The notes beneath the pieces are model-generated. The model had not been told where the DNA came from and searched no databases. It saw only the letters and a program-made list of their open reading frames with translations. Source: Dysgonamonadaceae bacterium (GTDB lineage Bacteria; Bacteroidota; Bacteroidia; Bacteroidales; Azobacteroidaceae). From it: 6,842 bases of DNA. Both the position numbers and the translations under genes were made by a program. Shown here piece by piece: positions 1-6,032 of the stretch (position 1 is its first letter; each line of letters starts with the position of its first letter). The stretch lies in contig JAITCT010000270.1 in the NCBI GenBank assembly GCA_031282925.1, positions 1-6,842 of the forward strand, read 5' to 3'.

Positions 1-253
1 CTTCGAAACTCGTTGCAGCAGGCTGAATCGGTAAATTATAATCCAACGCTATCTTTTGTTCGCCGACTACATTGACCGTTATGGCTAACACATCGTCAGG
101 CTGAAACCGTACAACGCCTGTATTGGCATGGGATTGCGTTTCAAACTCCGTGGGATTTCCATTTTCCTGAAAATAAGGTATTTGCTTATAGGAAGTGCAA
201 GAAACCGCACTAAGCAGCAACACGAAAGAAATTACTTTCACATTAAGCGTCAT
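1..253 (-). CDS. Polysaccharide export outer-membrane lipoprotein (Wza/BexD-type), N-terminal part only
   Basis: The frame starts at ATG 253-251 and stays open to the window edge, so 84 codons are visible and the C-terminus is missing. Residues 1-18 form a lipoprotein signal peptide ending A-V-S before Cys19, a plausible lipobox; the following S-Y-K-Q-I-P-Y-F-Q is typical of Bacteroidales export lipoproteins. Around residues 46-55, R-F-Q-P-D-D-V-L-A-I matches the start of the Poly_export domain (usually I-x-P-D-D-x-L-x-I). Known members form the outer-membrane channel through which capsule or exopolysaccharide leaves the cell. The start is supported by its ATGA overlap with the stop of the preceding small gene (250-253), which suggests translational coupling and the same operon. 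Family assignment is fairly secure from this short piece; the polysaccharide exported is unknown, and partner genes such as a Wzc-like kinase would lie beyond the left edge. Confidence 0.85.
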   Translation of the reverse strand, partial: MTLNVKVISFVLLLSAVSCTSYKQIPYFQENGNPTEFETQSHANTGVVRFQPDDVLAITVNVVGEQKIALDYNLPIQPAATSFE

Positions 254-555
254 TGCCCCTCTTTTGAGTTCCTTTTTTTCAGCATGATATAACCGCCACT
301 CAATAAACCGAGTATCGCAAGCCCTTCGCCGATAGGAGCTTCATCGCCGGGACTGTCTCCTCCACCAGGGCCCGGTTTGTCAGTAGCAGTCAACGTTTCC
401 TGTCCGGTGGTAAAAACACCTGCAGAAGAAGTAGTAGTTGCTCCTCTTTCGAAAGCCGTCAAATTATTCTGAAATACTCCTTGCGAATAAACAGTACTGC
501 CCATACTCACGAGAAAAACACCCACAAGCAATATGATTTTTATTTTTAAATTCAT
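250..555 (-). CDS. Small secreted protein with exosortase-type (PID-CTERM-like) C-terminal sorting signal
   Basis: About 101 residues from ATG 555. An in-frame ATG at 582 would add nine residues, but the start at 555 has AAGGA seven bases upstream and leads straight into a clean signal peptide (M-N-L-K-I-K, hydrophobic core, cleavage near V-Y-S-Q). The mature part is short, rich in Gly, Thr and Pro, and has no recognisable catalytic domain. The C-terminus is tripartite: P-I-G-E-G, a hydrophobic stretch of roughly 15 residues, then K-K-R-N-S-K. This layout is that of exosortase substrates; in Bacteroidota a related P-I-D-G-G form is called PID-CTERM. The gene lies 32 bp after the T9SS-cargo gene, and its TGA overlaps the ATG of the polysaccharide exporter. 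Inferred role: a surface or matrix protein processed together with exopolysaccharide. No exosortase gene is in the window. A plain single-span membrane protein is the main alternative. Confidence 0.75.
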   Translation of the reverse strand: MNLKIKIILLVGVFLVSMGSTVYSQGVFQNNLTAFERGATTTSSAGVFTTGQETLTATDKPGPGGGDSPGDEAPIGEGLAILGLLSGGYIMLKKRNSKEGQ

Positions 556-562
556 GATATGA

Positions 563-567
563 TCCTT
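563..567 (-). promoter_or_regulatory. Shine-Dalgarno-like AAGGA that decides the start of the small sorting-signal protein
   Basis: On the minus strand AAGGA sits seven bases before ATG 555-553. Recognisable Shine-Dalgarno sites are uncommon in Bacteroidota, so this one, together with the signal peptide beginning at that ATG, favours the start at 555 over the in-frame ATG at 582. Confidence 0.5.
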
Positions 568-587
568 TCTATTTATGTTCATTTTTT

Positions 588-2312
588 TTATTTATTGAGA
601 ACTTTCAGTATAGATGCTTTGCCTCCCGTACTAACAACATAAATGCCTTTCCGGATCAACGGAACGGAAAACTCTTTGCCGGATGCTTTTCCGGAAGCTA
701 CCGTGCGTCCGGTCAAATCCAATACCTGCACCTTGTCGCCTTCGCTCAGGTTACTTACCGTTAAGATATTATTTTTTACGAAAGCGAAAGGATCGCCTGC
801 TTTTACCGCCGGTGTTCCCGTATAAGTGCTATTGATATACAAGGTAAACCGCTCGTTATCGCTTGTAACTTTTTCGCTTTGGAACGAATACGACAAAGAT
901 TGCAGCAAATCAACCTTCGCTTTGGTCTGATTATCCACCAAAACCACATTCCGCACATCCGTAAGGAGCAACGGGTCTAAAGAAATAGTGTAATCTCCCG
1001 CTTCGGGAACGGAAAATCCCACTGGCACTATCCGCTCGTTAGGCGTCGAAAGACCATTCACAACGAGTGATGATCCGTCCCGCAAACTCCATACGGTAGG
1101 CATGTTCGGATAATCGCTTGCCATTTTTATTGCGTCCTTCTTTGTATGGAAAGACTCCGCATAATCTTCGGCAAAATCCAGATAAAAACGGTCGAAGAAT
1201 GTATTATCCTTGCCTGAAGAAAGAGCAAAATACAACCGGTCTTTTACTGCACCGGATTCGTTCTGAGACGAACGGTATTGGGCGCTTGTAAGCAACAGCC
1301 CCGCTTTCTTAAACATCAAAGTATTGCTTTTGGTTCCTCCTTTGTTCAACTCATCAACCGAATTATGTACATAAAAAGGTGTGAACGGGCCTATTTGCGC
1401 CGTTTCATCACTCCCTAAAACAACTTCCTTCCACTGAGAAGGGTTTAATGCTTGCGAACTACTGCCGTACTGATAATAGACTGCTCTTCCGTCATAGCTA
1501 CCCAAATTAGATTTTGAAAATAGAAAAGTAGAAGAATTAAGCCCTCCCAAAAAAGCCCAACCACTGACTTTGTCCAAATTATTCCAGTTCGCATCTCCTT
1601 TATACACAGGGTAAGAAAGGATTTTATCATTATCATTAGTAGAAAATAATTTCGCTATATCGGAGGAAACAGCATAAAAATCAACATCTGTGAAAGATTC
1701 GTCTCCGAGATAAAATTGATAACCGATACCTTTACTTAATTTTTGATAATCAGGCTCACTCCGGTCAATAGCCGAAGCGCTACCGAGTTCTTTCCATACC
1801 TGCTCTGCGCTTGTAAAGCCGGAGTTCGCTCTATTTTCATAGTCAAACTCGTAAACCAGGAATTGCCAGTCATTGTCTTCTCCATTTCTAAGTTTAATTC
1901 TTGTTCCTGCCTTAAAAATGCTATCTCCCATTACGTCAAACGGAAGTGAAAAATAGGTGTGTTTAGCAGGTTCAAATTTTTTACGAAGGATAACCGCTTT
2001 CGGAGCGGTAGTTCCGTCAGTCGCTTTTACAGCGGCGTCTGTATTCAGTAACAACCCGTCGTTTTTATCATTTGAATAAAAAATGATTGTATCGGCCTGT
2101 AATACACTCTCGCCGGTAGCCATATTAATTTTACCAACACCTTTCTCGTCAGCAGTCGTTGTTGCCGACGAATTAGCATAAACATGCACCGCACCTTGCG
2201 AACGTACCTTCGCTCCCACGTACATCTTACCCGCAACTACTACCGGCAGACCTTGTCCAAATAAGCTCGAATATCCGATAAAGGATATTAAAACAGTAAT
2301 TAATCGTTTCAT
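588..2312 (-). CDS. Large secreted protein with type IX secretion C-terminal sorting domain
   Basis: 574 residues from ATG 2312. Residues 1-20 are a signal peptide (M-K-R-L-I-T-V start, cleavage near F-G-Q). The last 70 or so residues (about 504-574) are a T9SS type-A sorting domain: short beta strands around N-I-L-T-V, V-Q-V-L-D-L-T-G-R-T-V, then K-G-I-Y-V-V and a final lysine-containing strand I-L-K-V-L-N-K. Such domains direct cargo through the outer membrane by the Por/T9SS machinery, after which the domain is usually removed and the protein is attached to A-LPS or released. The middle (about 21-500) is rich in Ser, Asn, Asp and aromatic residues, looks beta-rich, and shows no catalytic motif that I recognise; an adhesin or matrix role is only a guess. 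It follows the HU/LysM-like gene after a 112-bp A-rich leader and precedes the small sorting-signal protein by 32 bp, so it is probably an operon member. Confidence 0.85.
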   Translation of the reverse strand: MKRLITVLISFIGYSSLFGQGLPVVVAGKMYVGAKVRSQGAVHVYANSSATTTADEKGVGKINMATGESVLQADTIIFYSNDKNDGLLLNTDAAVKATDGTTAPKAVILRKKFEPAKHTYFSLPFDVMGDSIFKAGTRIKLRNGEDNDWQFLVYEFDYENRANSGFTSAEQVWKELGSASAIDRSEPDYQKLSKGIGYQFYLGDESFTDVDFYAVSSDIAKLFSTNDNDKILSYPVYKGDANWNNLDKVSGWAFLGGLNSSTFLFSKSNLGSYDGRAVYYQYGSSSQALNPSQWKEVVLGSDETAQIGPFTPFYVHNSVDELNKGGTKSNTLMFKKAGLLLTSAQYRSSQNESGAVKDRLYFALSSGKDNTFFDRFYLDFAEDYAESFHTKKDAIKMASDYPNMPTVWSLRDGSSLVVNGLSTPNERIVPVGFSVPEAGDYTISLDPLLLTDVRNVVLVDNQTKAKVDLLQSLSYSFQSEKVTSDNERFTLYINSTYTGTPAVKAGDPFAFVKNNILTVSNLSEGDKVQVLDLTGRTVASGKASGKEFSVPLIRKGIYVVSTGGKASILKVLNK

Positions 2313-2424
2313 ATCACACTATATTTTTTATTTATATTCTTTATTTTTAAGTGTTTTTTAGAGTCACTATTCTTTTTTTGTTTTTAGAATGATAGTCTTT
2401 TTTGTTTTTAAAGTCGTATTTTTT
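2313..2424 (-). repeat. A-rich intergenic leader with imperfect tandem T/A-tract repeats
   Basis: On the plus strand this 112-bp gap is almost all T tracts. Units of the form G-T(5-6)-A begin at 2353, 2380 and 2404, spaced 27 and 24 bp, and the last two are preceded by TC-T(6-7) at 2371 and 2396. An ATTCT/AGAAT inverted pair (2368-2372 and 2386-2390) encloses one tract. Read in the direction of transcription the leader is A-rich, so it cannot act as an intrinsic terminator for the upstream HU/LysM-like gene. Bacteroidota often use A-rich upstream regions rather than Shine-Dalgarno sites for translation initiation. The spaced A tracts could also bend the DNA. I see no clear TAnnTTTG element here. 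Confidence 0.45.
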
Positions 2425-3495
2425 TTATTTCAGTATTTTATTTGCCAAATCAATAGCCTTTTTTATTTCCATACTATCCATAATATTCACCTTGTAATCT
2501 TCCCACAAGTCCGGAATTTTCAAATCAGTTCCCAGCGGGATATTTACCGGTGAAGAAATTTTATCTTTATTCTCAATATAAATGTAAACCCAAAAAATCC
2601 GGGTTCCATATTTTTTTTCAGCAAGGGAAGGTAAATCAATTGACTCTAAGGCTTCGGGCGTATCATTCCGTTCATCTTCATAGTTATTGTTGTTTCCTTT
2701 CGGAAATAATAGCCATACAATAAAAAATAGAACTATCGCAACCGCAACGGCTACAATACCTCTCATCCTCGCTACATCACTTCTCTTTTCTTCTTGTGGA
2801 ATAACTACGTCACCCACTTTGGAAGTGTTCCGTATATTCAACCGATTAGATCGAATATCGGGTTTCCGAACCAAAGTCGCTCCTCTTTTTTCTATTCTTC
2901 TCTCGCCACCTTTTTCCTCCGTTTTACGCTCGTCTTCCGGCTTTGTTGCTTCTCTTTTCCCTGCGCTTACGTTCGTGTTCTGCGTTTCAGCCGCAGGAAG
3001 CAGGGGTATCCCAATATCCGCTTTGCTTTTCACACTTCCGTTCAACAATTCACGAAGAGTAGATGATACCGTATAAGAAATACGATAAGAGCCATCAACA
3101 TTTTTCACCGGACGGAAAACACCCACTTCCGGCACAACTACTGTTTGCCCTTTTTTCAAGGGAACGGATATGTTTGCATAAATACGGGATTCGATTGAAT
3201 CTTCCGAAGCCACAAACACAGGCAAACTTTCCGTTTCGTTAAACAACACGGTACATTTACCAGGAAAAACTTTTAATTCCAAATAGCCGAACTCAGGAAT
3301 AATGACCTTCCCTTTTTCTAAAAAAAGAGCTACAATAGAAGAACTTAAAGTTTCCATTGCAGTACGTTCATTATTATTTAAATGTTCTACACGCATACTC
3401 AGAGAGTAAAATTTCTTGAATAAACCGAGTAGGGAATATTTCCTTTTGCTTGTTGCTTGAATGCCCGTAAACAACTCCACTAACGACAATTTCAA
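2425..3495 (-). CDS. HU-like DNA-binding protein with one membrane span and LysM-like C-terminal domain
   Basis: 356 residues if started at TTG 3495; the first in-frame ATG is at 3396 (323 residues). Two HU-fold-like segments are visible: about residues 45-90, with V-I-I-P-E-F-G-Y-L-E-L, and about 100-152, with V-V-V-P-E-V-G-V-F-R-P followed by S-S-T-L-R-E-L-L-N, like the HU hairpin and C-terminal helix. A charged linker (about 153-245, many K/R/E) leads to a membrane segment at about 246-265. The C-terminal part (about 287-331) looks LysM-like: L-P-S-L-A-E-K-K-Y-G-T, F-W-V-Y-I-Y, N-I-P-L-G-T-D-L-K-I-P. Basic residues before the span suggest N-inside topology, with HU domains on DNA and the LysM-like domain in the periplasm. 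The tandem HU segments resemble the bacterial HU-CCDC81 family. It is the first gene of the likely operon. The start is uncertain, and DNA and peptidoglycan binding are inferred. Confidence 0.8.
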   Translation of the reverse strand: MKLSLVELFTGIQATSKRKYSLLGLFKKFYSLSMRVEHLNNNERTAMETLSSSIVALFLEKGKVIIPEFGYLELKVFPGKCTVLFNETESLPVFVASEDSIESRIYANISVPLKKGQTVVVPEVGVFRPVKNVDGSYRISYTVSSTLRELLNGSVKSKADIGIPLLPAAETQNTNVSAGKREATKPEDERKTEEKGGERRIEKRGATLVRKPDIRSNRLNIRNTSKVGDVVIPQEEKRSDVARMRGIVAVAVAIVLFFIVWLLFPKGNNNNYEDERNDTPEALESIDLPSLAEKKYGTRIFWVYIYIENKDKISSPVNIPLGTDLKIPDLWEDYKVNIMDSMEIKKAIDLANKILK

Positions 3496-3527
3496 CGGAC
3501 TTCGATACGTGTCGGAATAATCCTCAC

Positions 3528-3556
3528 ACTTCCGTTTCTTCCATCAAACTTCCGTT
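3528..3556. repeat. Direct repeat ACTTCCGTT, two copies 20 bp apart
   Basis: ACTTCCGTT occurs at 3528-3536 and 3548-3556, exactly 20 bp apart. The second copy lies within TCAAACTTCC (3544-3553), which recurs at 3654-3663. All copies are in the putative leader of the HU/LysM-like gene. Spacing near two helical turns would fit a protein-binding site if it acts at the DNA level, but the repeats are short and may be chance. Confidence 0.3.
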
Positions 3557-3757
3557 CGCGGACGGCGATACAAACAACACTGAAAAAAAAAGAAAGTCAA
3601 AGCACTTAAATCTATGTTCAAATTTTGGAAAATTTAGACACAAACTACCTCCTTCAAACTTCCTTCTCATGAAGAAATGACAACTGTTCAACCATAACCC
3701 CACTTCATACAAAGTTTACAAAATTGAAATAAAAGAATACTTTCTCTAAAAACGTAG

Positions 3758-3765
3758 CAAAAGTA
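3758..3765 (-). promoter_or_regulatory. Bacteroidota-type -7 element TACTTTTG, promoter of the HU/LysM-like gene and operon
   Basis: The plus strand reads CAAAAGTA, giving TACTTTTG on the minus strand, an exact match to the TAnnTTTG -7 consensus of Bacteroidota sigma-ABfr promoters. The -33 TTTG is not clear; the nearest candidate is TTTATG at 3794-3789, somewhat far. Transcription would begin near 3752, leaving a leader of about 255 nt to the TTG start at 3495. It is the only exact match I found in the gene-free regions. Confidence 0.6.
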
Positions 3766-3906
3766 CGCTAAATTCTAAGATGGGCGCTCATAAATTATTG
3801 CCTATATGACATATATTTTTACCTTGCAGTGATTCCTTTGTTTTCTTTCTTCTTTTATCCGAACGGCAGTATATCTTCCGAACATGAATGTGCATGCCCC
3901 TTTTTG

Positions 3907-4743
3907 TTACCGAATATCAGTCGGCGGAAAACCAAACATTGCTTTGCAAAAAATCGAAAAATGTTGGTACGAAGAAAATTTATATTCATTGGCTATTTCC
4001 TGCAAAGACTTAACGCCTCTGTTTATATCAATTTGGATTTTCGCCGCTTTTTGTTTTTGCATCCATTGATAAGGCGATTCGTCAAAAGCCTTTTGAAATT
4101 TTTTGATAAATCCGGATGCCGAATAATTAGCCAACATGGCTAATTCCTGCACACTTTTTACTTTAAGATAATTATTCAAAACAAAATGTTTGAATTGAAT
4201 GTCTTTCGACAAAACAGGCTGAAAGAATTCAGCCAATGCTTTTTTTTCATAGCAAGCAAATAAAAGCAGGTTCAGTTCACTCCTTTTCAAATCAAAAAAA
4301 TAGTATGATACAAGCCCTTGTTCCATACATTTACGCAATAACAAAAGAAACTGTCCGATAATTTCAGAAACCGGTAATTTTTTTATGGTTTTTTCATGGC
4401 TTGTGTTTTCAAAACCTAATTCTTCCATCAATTTAGTTTTCACCAATAAAGATTCTACCGACAAGGCGCACTTCATAATAGAACTTCGCTTCAAGGCTTC
4501 GATCTTGCATGGAATAGCTTCCGGCAACAAAATCATTTCTCCGGCATCAACCGTATAAACATCCGTATCATTGATCGTAAACCGGATATTACCTTCCAAG
4601 AGGAAAAAGATAACCGGATCGGACGATTTTTTCGTAATCCGATAAACCTGCTCCGGCAAAAAAATATTTTCCCAGATATTTTGAAATTCTATGTTATTTT
4701 CCTTTTCCACCCGATAAACAATTTTTGTACAGTCAGGAAACAA
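3907..4743 (-). CDS. AraC-family transcriptional regulator
   Basis: 278 residues from TTG 4743; no in-frame ATG occurs before residue 70, a stop lies directly upstream of the TTG, and a GTG at codon 12 is another option, so the start is uncertain. The N-terminal part (about 40-80, e.g. F-F-L-L-E-G-N-I-R-F and D-A-G-E-M-I-L-L-P) looks like a cupin-type sensing domain. The C-terminal 99 residues are a complete AraC/XylS double helix-turn-helix: first helix pair about 195-217 (V-Q-E-L-A-M-L-A-N-Y-S), linker S-P-Y-Q-W-M-Q-K-Q-K-A-A-K-I, second about 246-268 (L-Q-E-I-A-N-E-Y-K-F-S-S). The F-K-H-F-V-L-N-N-Y-L-K-V-K stretch is typical of Bacteroidales members. It starts 8 bp after the acyltransferase stop, so the two are probably one transcript; it may control the acyltransferase or itself. 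The ligand is unknown. Confidence 0.85.
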   Translation of the reverse strand: MFPDCTKIVYRVEKENNIEFQNIWENIFLPEQVYRITKKSSDPVIFFLLEGNIRFTINDTDVYTVDAGEMILLPEAIPCKIEALKRSSIMKCALSVESLLVKTKLMEELGFENTSHEKTIKKLPVSEIIGQFLLLLRKCMEQGLVSYYFFDLKRSELNLLLFACYEKKALAEFFQPVLSKDIQFKHFVLNNYLKVKSVQELAMLANYSASGFIKKFQKAFDESPYQWMQKQKAAKIQIDINRGVKSLQEIANEYKFSSYQHFSIFCKAMFGFPPTDIR

Positions 4744-4751
4744 TCATCGTT

Positions 4752-5606
4752 TTATACAACCGCCGCCAATTGATAAGTGCTTTCTTTCAAAAACTCGCCC
4801 AACTGCAAGGTACCTGGAAATTGTTGCTGCGTTTCCGGCATAATCGGCTTCCCGAAAACAAGGTGAATTGTTTTGCCTTTCTTAGTATCCAACTCGTGGC
4901 ATAACCGGACGGTTCTTATCCGCCAATCAATTTTATCAAGCAAGTTAAAAAAATACGAATTTTGTCCGGAAAAATAAGCCGGAATAACCGGAACATTTGC
5001 CTTTCGGATAAGTTTAATCACACTTTCCTGCCACTCCCTGTCTTGCACCTTGTTTCCTCCGATATTTTTCGACACTGCCCCAGCAGGGAAAAATCCCACC
5101 GGATGGTTTGCGTTCAACTGTGCCAGACATTCTTTTACTCCCGACAGGCTCGAACGGCTTACTGTATCCTGACTGTAAGGATTTACCCCTATAAAATGAT
5201 CCTGCATAACATCAACCATGTTCAGCATCCAATTCACCATTACCCTGTAATCCGAACGAATTTTTGCCACTTCCCCAATGAGCATAATCCCGTCAATATG
5301 GCCGTAAGGATGGTTCGACACCGTGATAAAAGGTTTTCCGTCAAACTGTTTAAGTATATCAATATTATGAACTTTGCGCGTAATACCCAGTTCATCTATC
5401 ATTGCATCTTCAATAGCCGGTCCCGTTTTATATTTACCCGAATCATAGACGCGGTTCACTATGTCAAAACCACATATCTTCATTACAAGTTTTGCCAAAA
5501 GTGGACCGTATGGTTTTTTAAAGGTTGGAGAAAATTTTTGTAATGTTTCTAAATCAATTAATTTTTCTTTCACTTTTGATATATCAAATAACTCTTCTTC
5601 TATCAT
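4752..5606 (-). CDS. Lysophospholipid/glycerophosphate acyltransferase family protein (PlsC-like)
   Basis: 284 residues from ATG 5606. The acyltransferase fold is marked by S-N-H-P-Y-G-H-I-D-G at residues 97-106, with catalytic His99 and Asp105 in the H-x5-D spacing of the hemolysin/OlsA-like branch (usual PlsC is H-x4-D). F-F-P-A-G-A-V-S at 172-179 stands where other members have F-P-x-G-x-x-S, and V-P-V-I-P-A-Y-F-S-G at 205-214 is the last conserved block. There is no signal peptide; the enzyme probably acts at the inner membrane, moving an acyl chain from acyl-ACP or acyl-CoA to a lyso-lipid. The substrate cannot be read from sequence. In Bacteroides a related O-acyltransferase (GlsA) completes glycine lipids, but its usual N-acyltransferase partner is not seen here. 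An inverted repeat lies 24 bp upstream, and an AraC regulator follows closely. Confidence 0.85.
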   Translation of the reverse strand: MIEEELFDISKVKEKLIDLETLQKFSPTFKKPYGPLLAKLVMKICGFDIVNRVYDSGKYKTGPAIEDAMIDELGITRKVHNIDILKQFDGKPFITVSNHPYGHIDGIMLIGEVAKIRSDYRVMVNWMLNMVDVMQDHFIGVNPYSQDTVSRSSLSGVKECLAQLNANHPVGFFPAGAVSKNIGGNKVQDREWQESVIKLIRKANVPVIPAYFSGQNSYFFNLLDKIDWRIRTVRLCHELDTKKGKTIHLVFGKPIMPETQQQFPGTLQLGEFLKESTYQLAAVV

Positions 5607-5630
5607 TCACCATCCGAAAATATAAGCGTG

Positions 5631-5699
5631 AGCCTGTATTGGTTAATTATAATGTGAATTTATTTTCATCTTGTTTCCATACCAATAACCAATCAGGCT
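5631..5699. repeat. 14-bp inverted repeat upstream of the acyltransferase gene
   Basis: Left arm 5631-5645 reads AGCCTG-T-ATTGGTTA, and right arm 5686-5699 reads TAACCAATCAGGCT; the arms match over 14 bp with a single bulged T. The 40-bp centre is AT-rich. ACCAAT is also repeated directly at 5681-5686 and 5688-5693, so the ATTGGT of the left arm can pair with either copy. The element ends 24 bp before the acyltransferase ATG, which places it in the promoter or leader. It may be an operator, an RNA structure or a remnant of a small mobile element; sequence alone does not decide. Confidence 0.6.
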
Positions 5700-5997
5700 G
5701 AATATGACATTCCATATAATCTTTGTAATTCTTGTGTAATGGATGTAACTTATATTCAGTTAGTCACTTTAACGAAGTATCTGAATTTTTCATTGGTTTC
5801 TGTAATAATACTTTTTACTTCTGACTTCTTCATTGCATGCACTCTTCCAACGGGTTAGATACACTTTTTATCCGGGTAAGCCTTTCGTTCTTGAAAGAAC
5901 TATCACACCGGCTAATTTAATATATCCGAATTTGAACGCGAATTTCGCAAGTACATATACCCTATATTGTATGTGAGGAAGAGCATCACACAAACTA

Positions 5998-6024
5998 TTC
6001 GGACGAGGTAGAACCCCGTCCGAA
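5998..6024 (-). repeat. Strong hairpin (TTCGGACG / CGTCCGAA) downstream of the inositol-phosphate synthase
   Basis: Arms TTCGGACG (5998-6005) and CGTCCGAA (6017-6024) pair perfectly. The stem continues with A6006/C6016, a mismatch on the plus strand, then GGT/ACC. In minus-strand RNA that pair becomes G-U, giving a continuous 12-bp stem with a three-base loop. It lies about 70 bp after the stop of the upstream minus-strand gene. The following sequence (TAGTTTGTGTG) has only a weak T run, so a classical terminator is doubtful; an RNA-stabilising 3' structure or a repeat unit fits as well. Confidence 0.55.
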
Positions 6025-6032
6025 CAAAGGGA

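Larger units (their letters stand above)
3496..3906. other. 411-bp gene-free region: leader of the HU/LysM-like gene and 3' flank of the AraC gene
   Basis: The right part (about 3766-3906) is the AT-rich region after the AraC stop; I see no hairpin followed by a T run, so no clear terminator. The left part (about 3496-3752) would be the untranslated leader of the HU/LysM-like gene if the promoter at 3758-3765 is used. It holds short direct repeats and a small CCGT/ACGG hairpin at 3552-3565. A minus-strand open frame of 62 codons (3712-3524) lies in it but has no protein-like features. Confidence 0.5.

Noticed and set aside
2687..3076. Plus-strand open frame opposite the HU/LysM-like gene
   Set aside because: It reads the complement of the charged linker and membrane span; its Ser/Phe/Leu-rich composition follows from the opposite strand.
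3524..3712. Minus-strand 62-codon open frame in the leader of the HU/LysM-like gene
   Set aside because: No recognisable domain, no signal peptide, uneven composition rich in Phe and Cys, and no Shine-Dalgarno-like site of note; it overlaps the short leader repeats. It is more likely untranslated leader.
3829..4143. Plus-strand open frame opposite the end of the AraC gene
   Set aside because: It overlaps the conserved second helix-turn-helix on the other strand, and its translation shows only low-complexity Phe-rich sequence.
4962..5543. Plus-strand 193-codon open frame opposite the acyltransferase
   Set aside because: It is antisense to a gene with clear catalytic motifs, and its translation is rich in His, Cys and Arg with no family features.
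5631..5699. Invertible promoter of the kind controlling Bacteroides capsule loci
   Set aside because: The arms are only 40 bp apart, there is no convincing promoter between them, no invertase gene is in view, and the nearby gene is an acyltransferase, not a capsule operon.
5887..5900. GTTCTT-GA-AAGAAC hairpin as a terminator or riboswitch part
   Set aside because: The stem is short and AT-rich, there is no adjacent T run, and the flanking sequence matches no riboswitch core that I know.
5998..6024. tRNA or attachment-site fragment
   Set aside because: The stem-loop has a three-base loop and no T-loop GTTCRA-like or CCA-end sequence, and no integrase is nearby.
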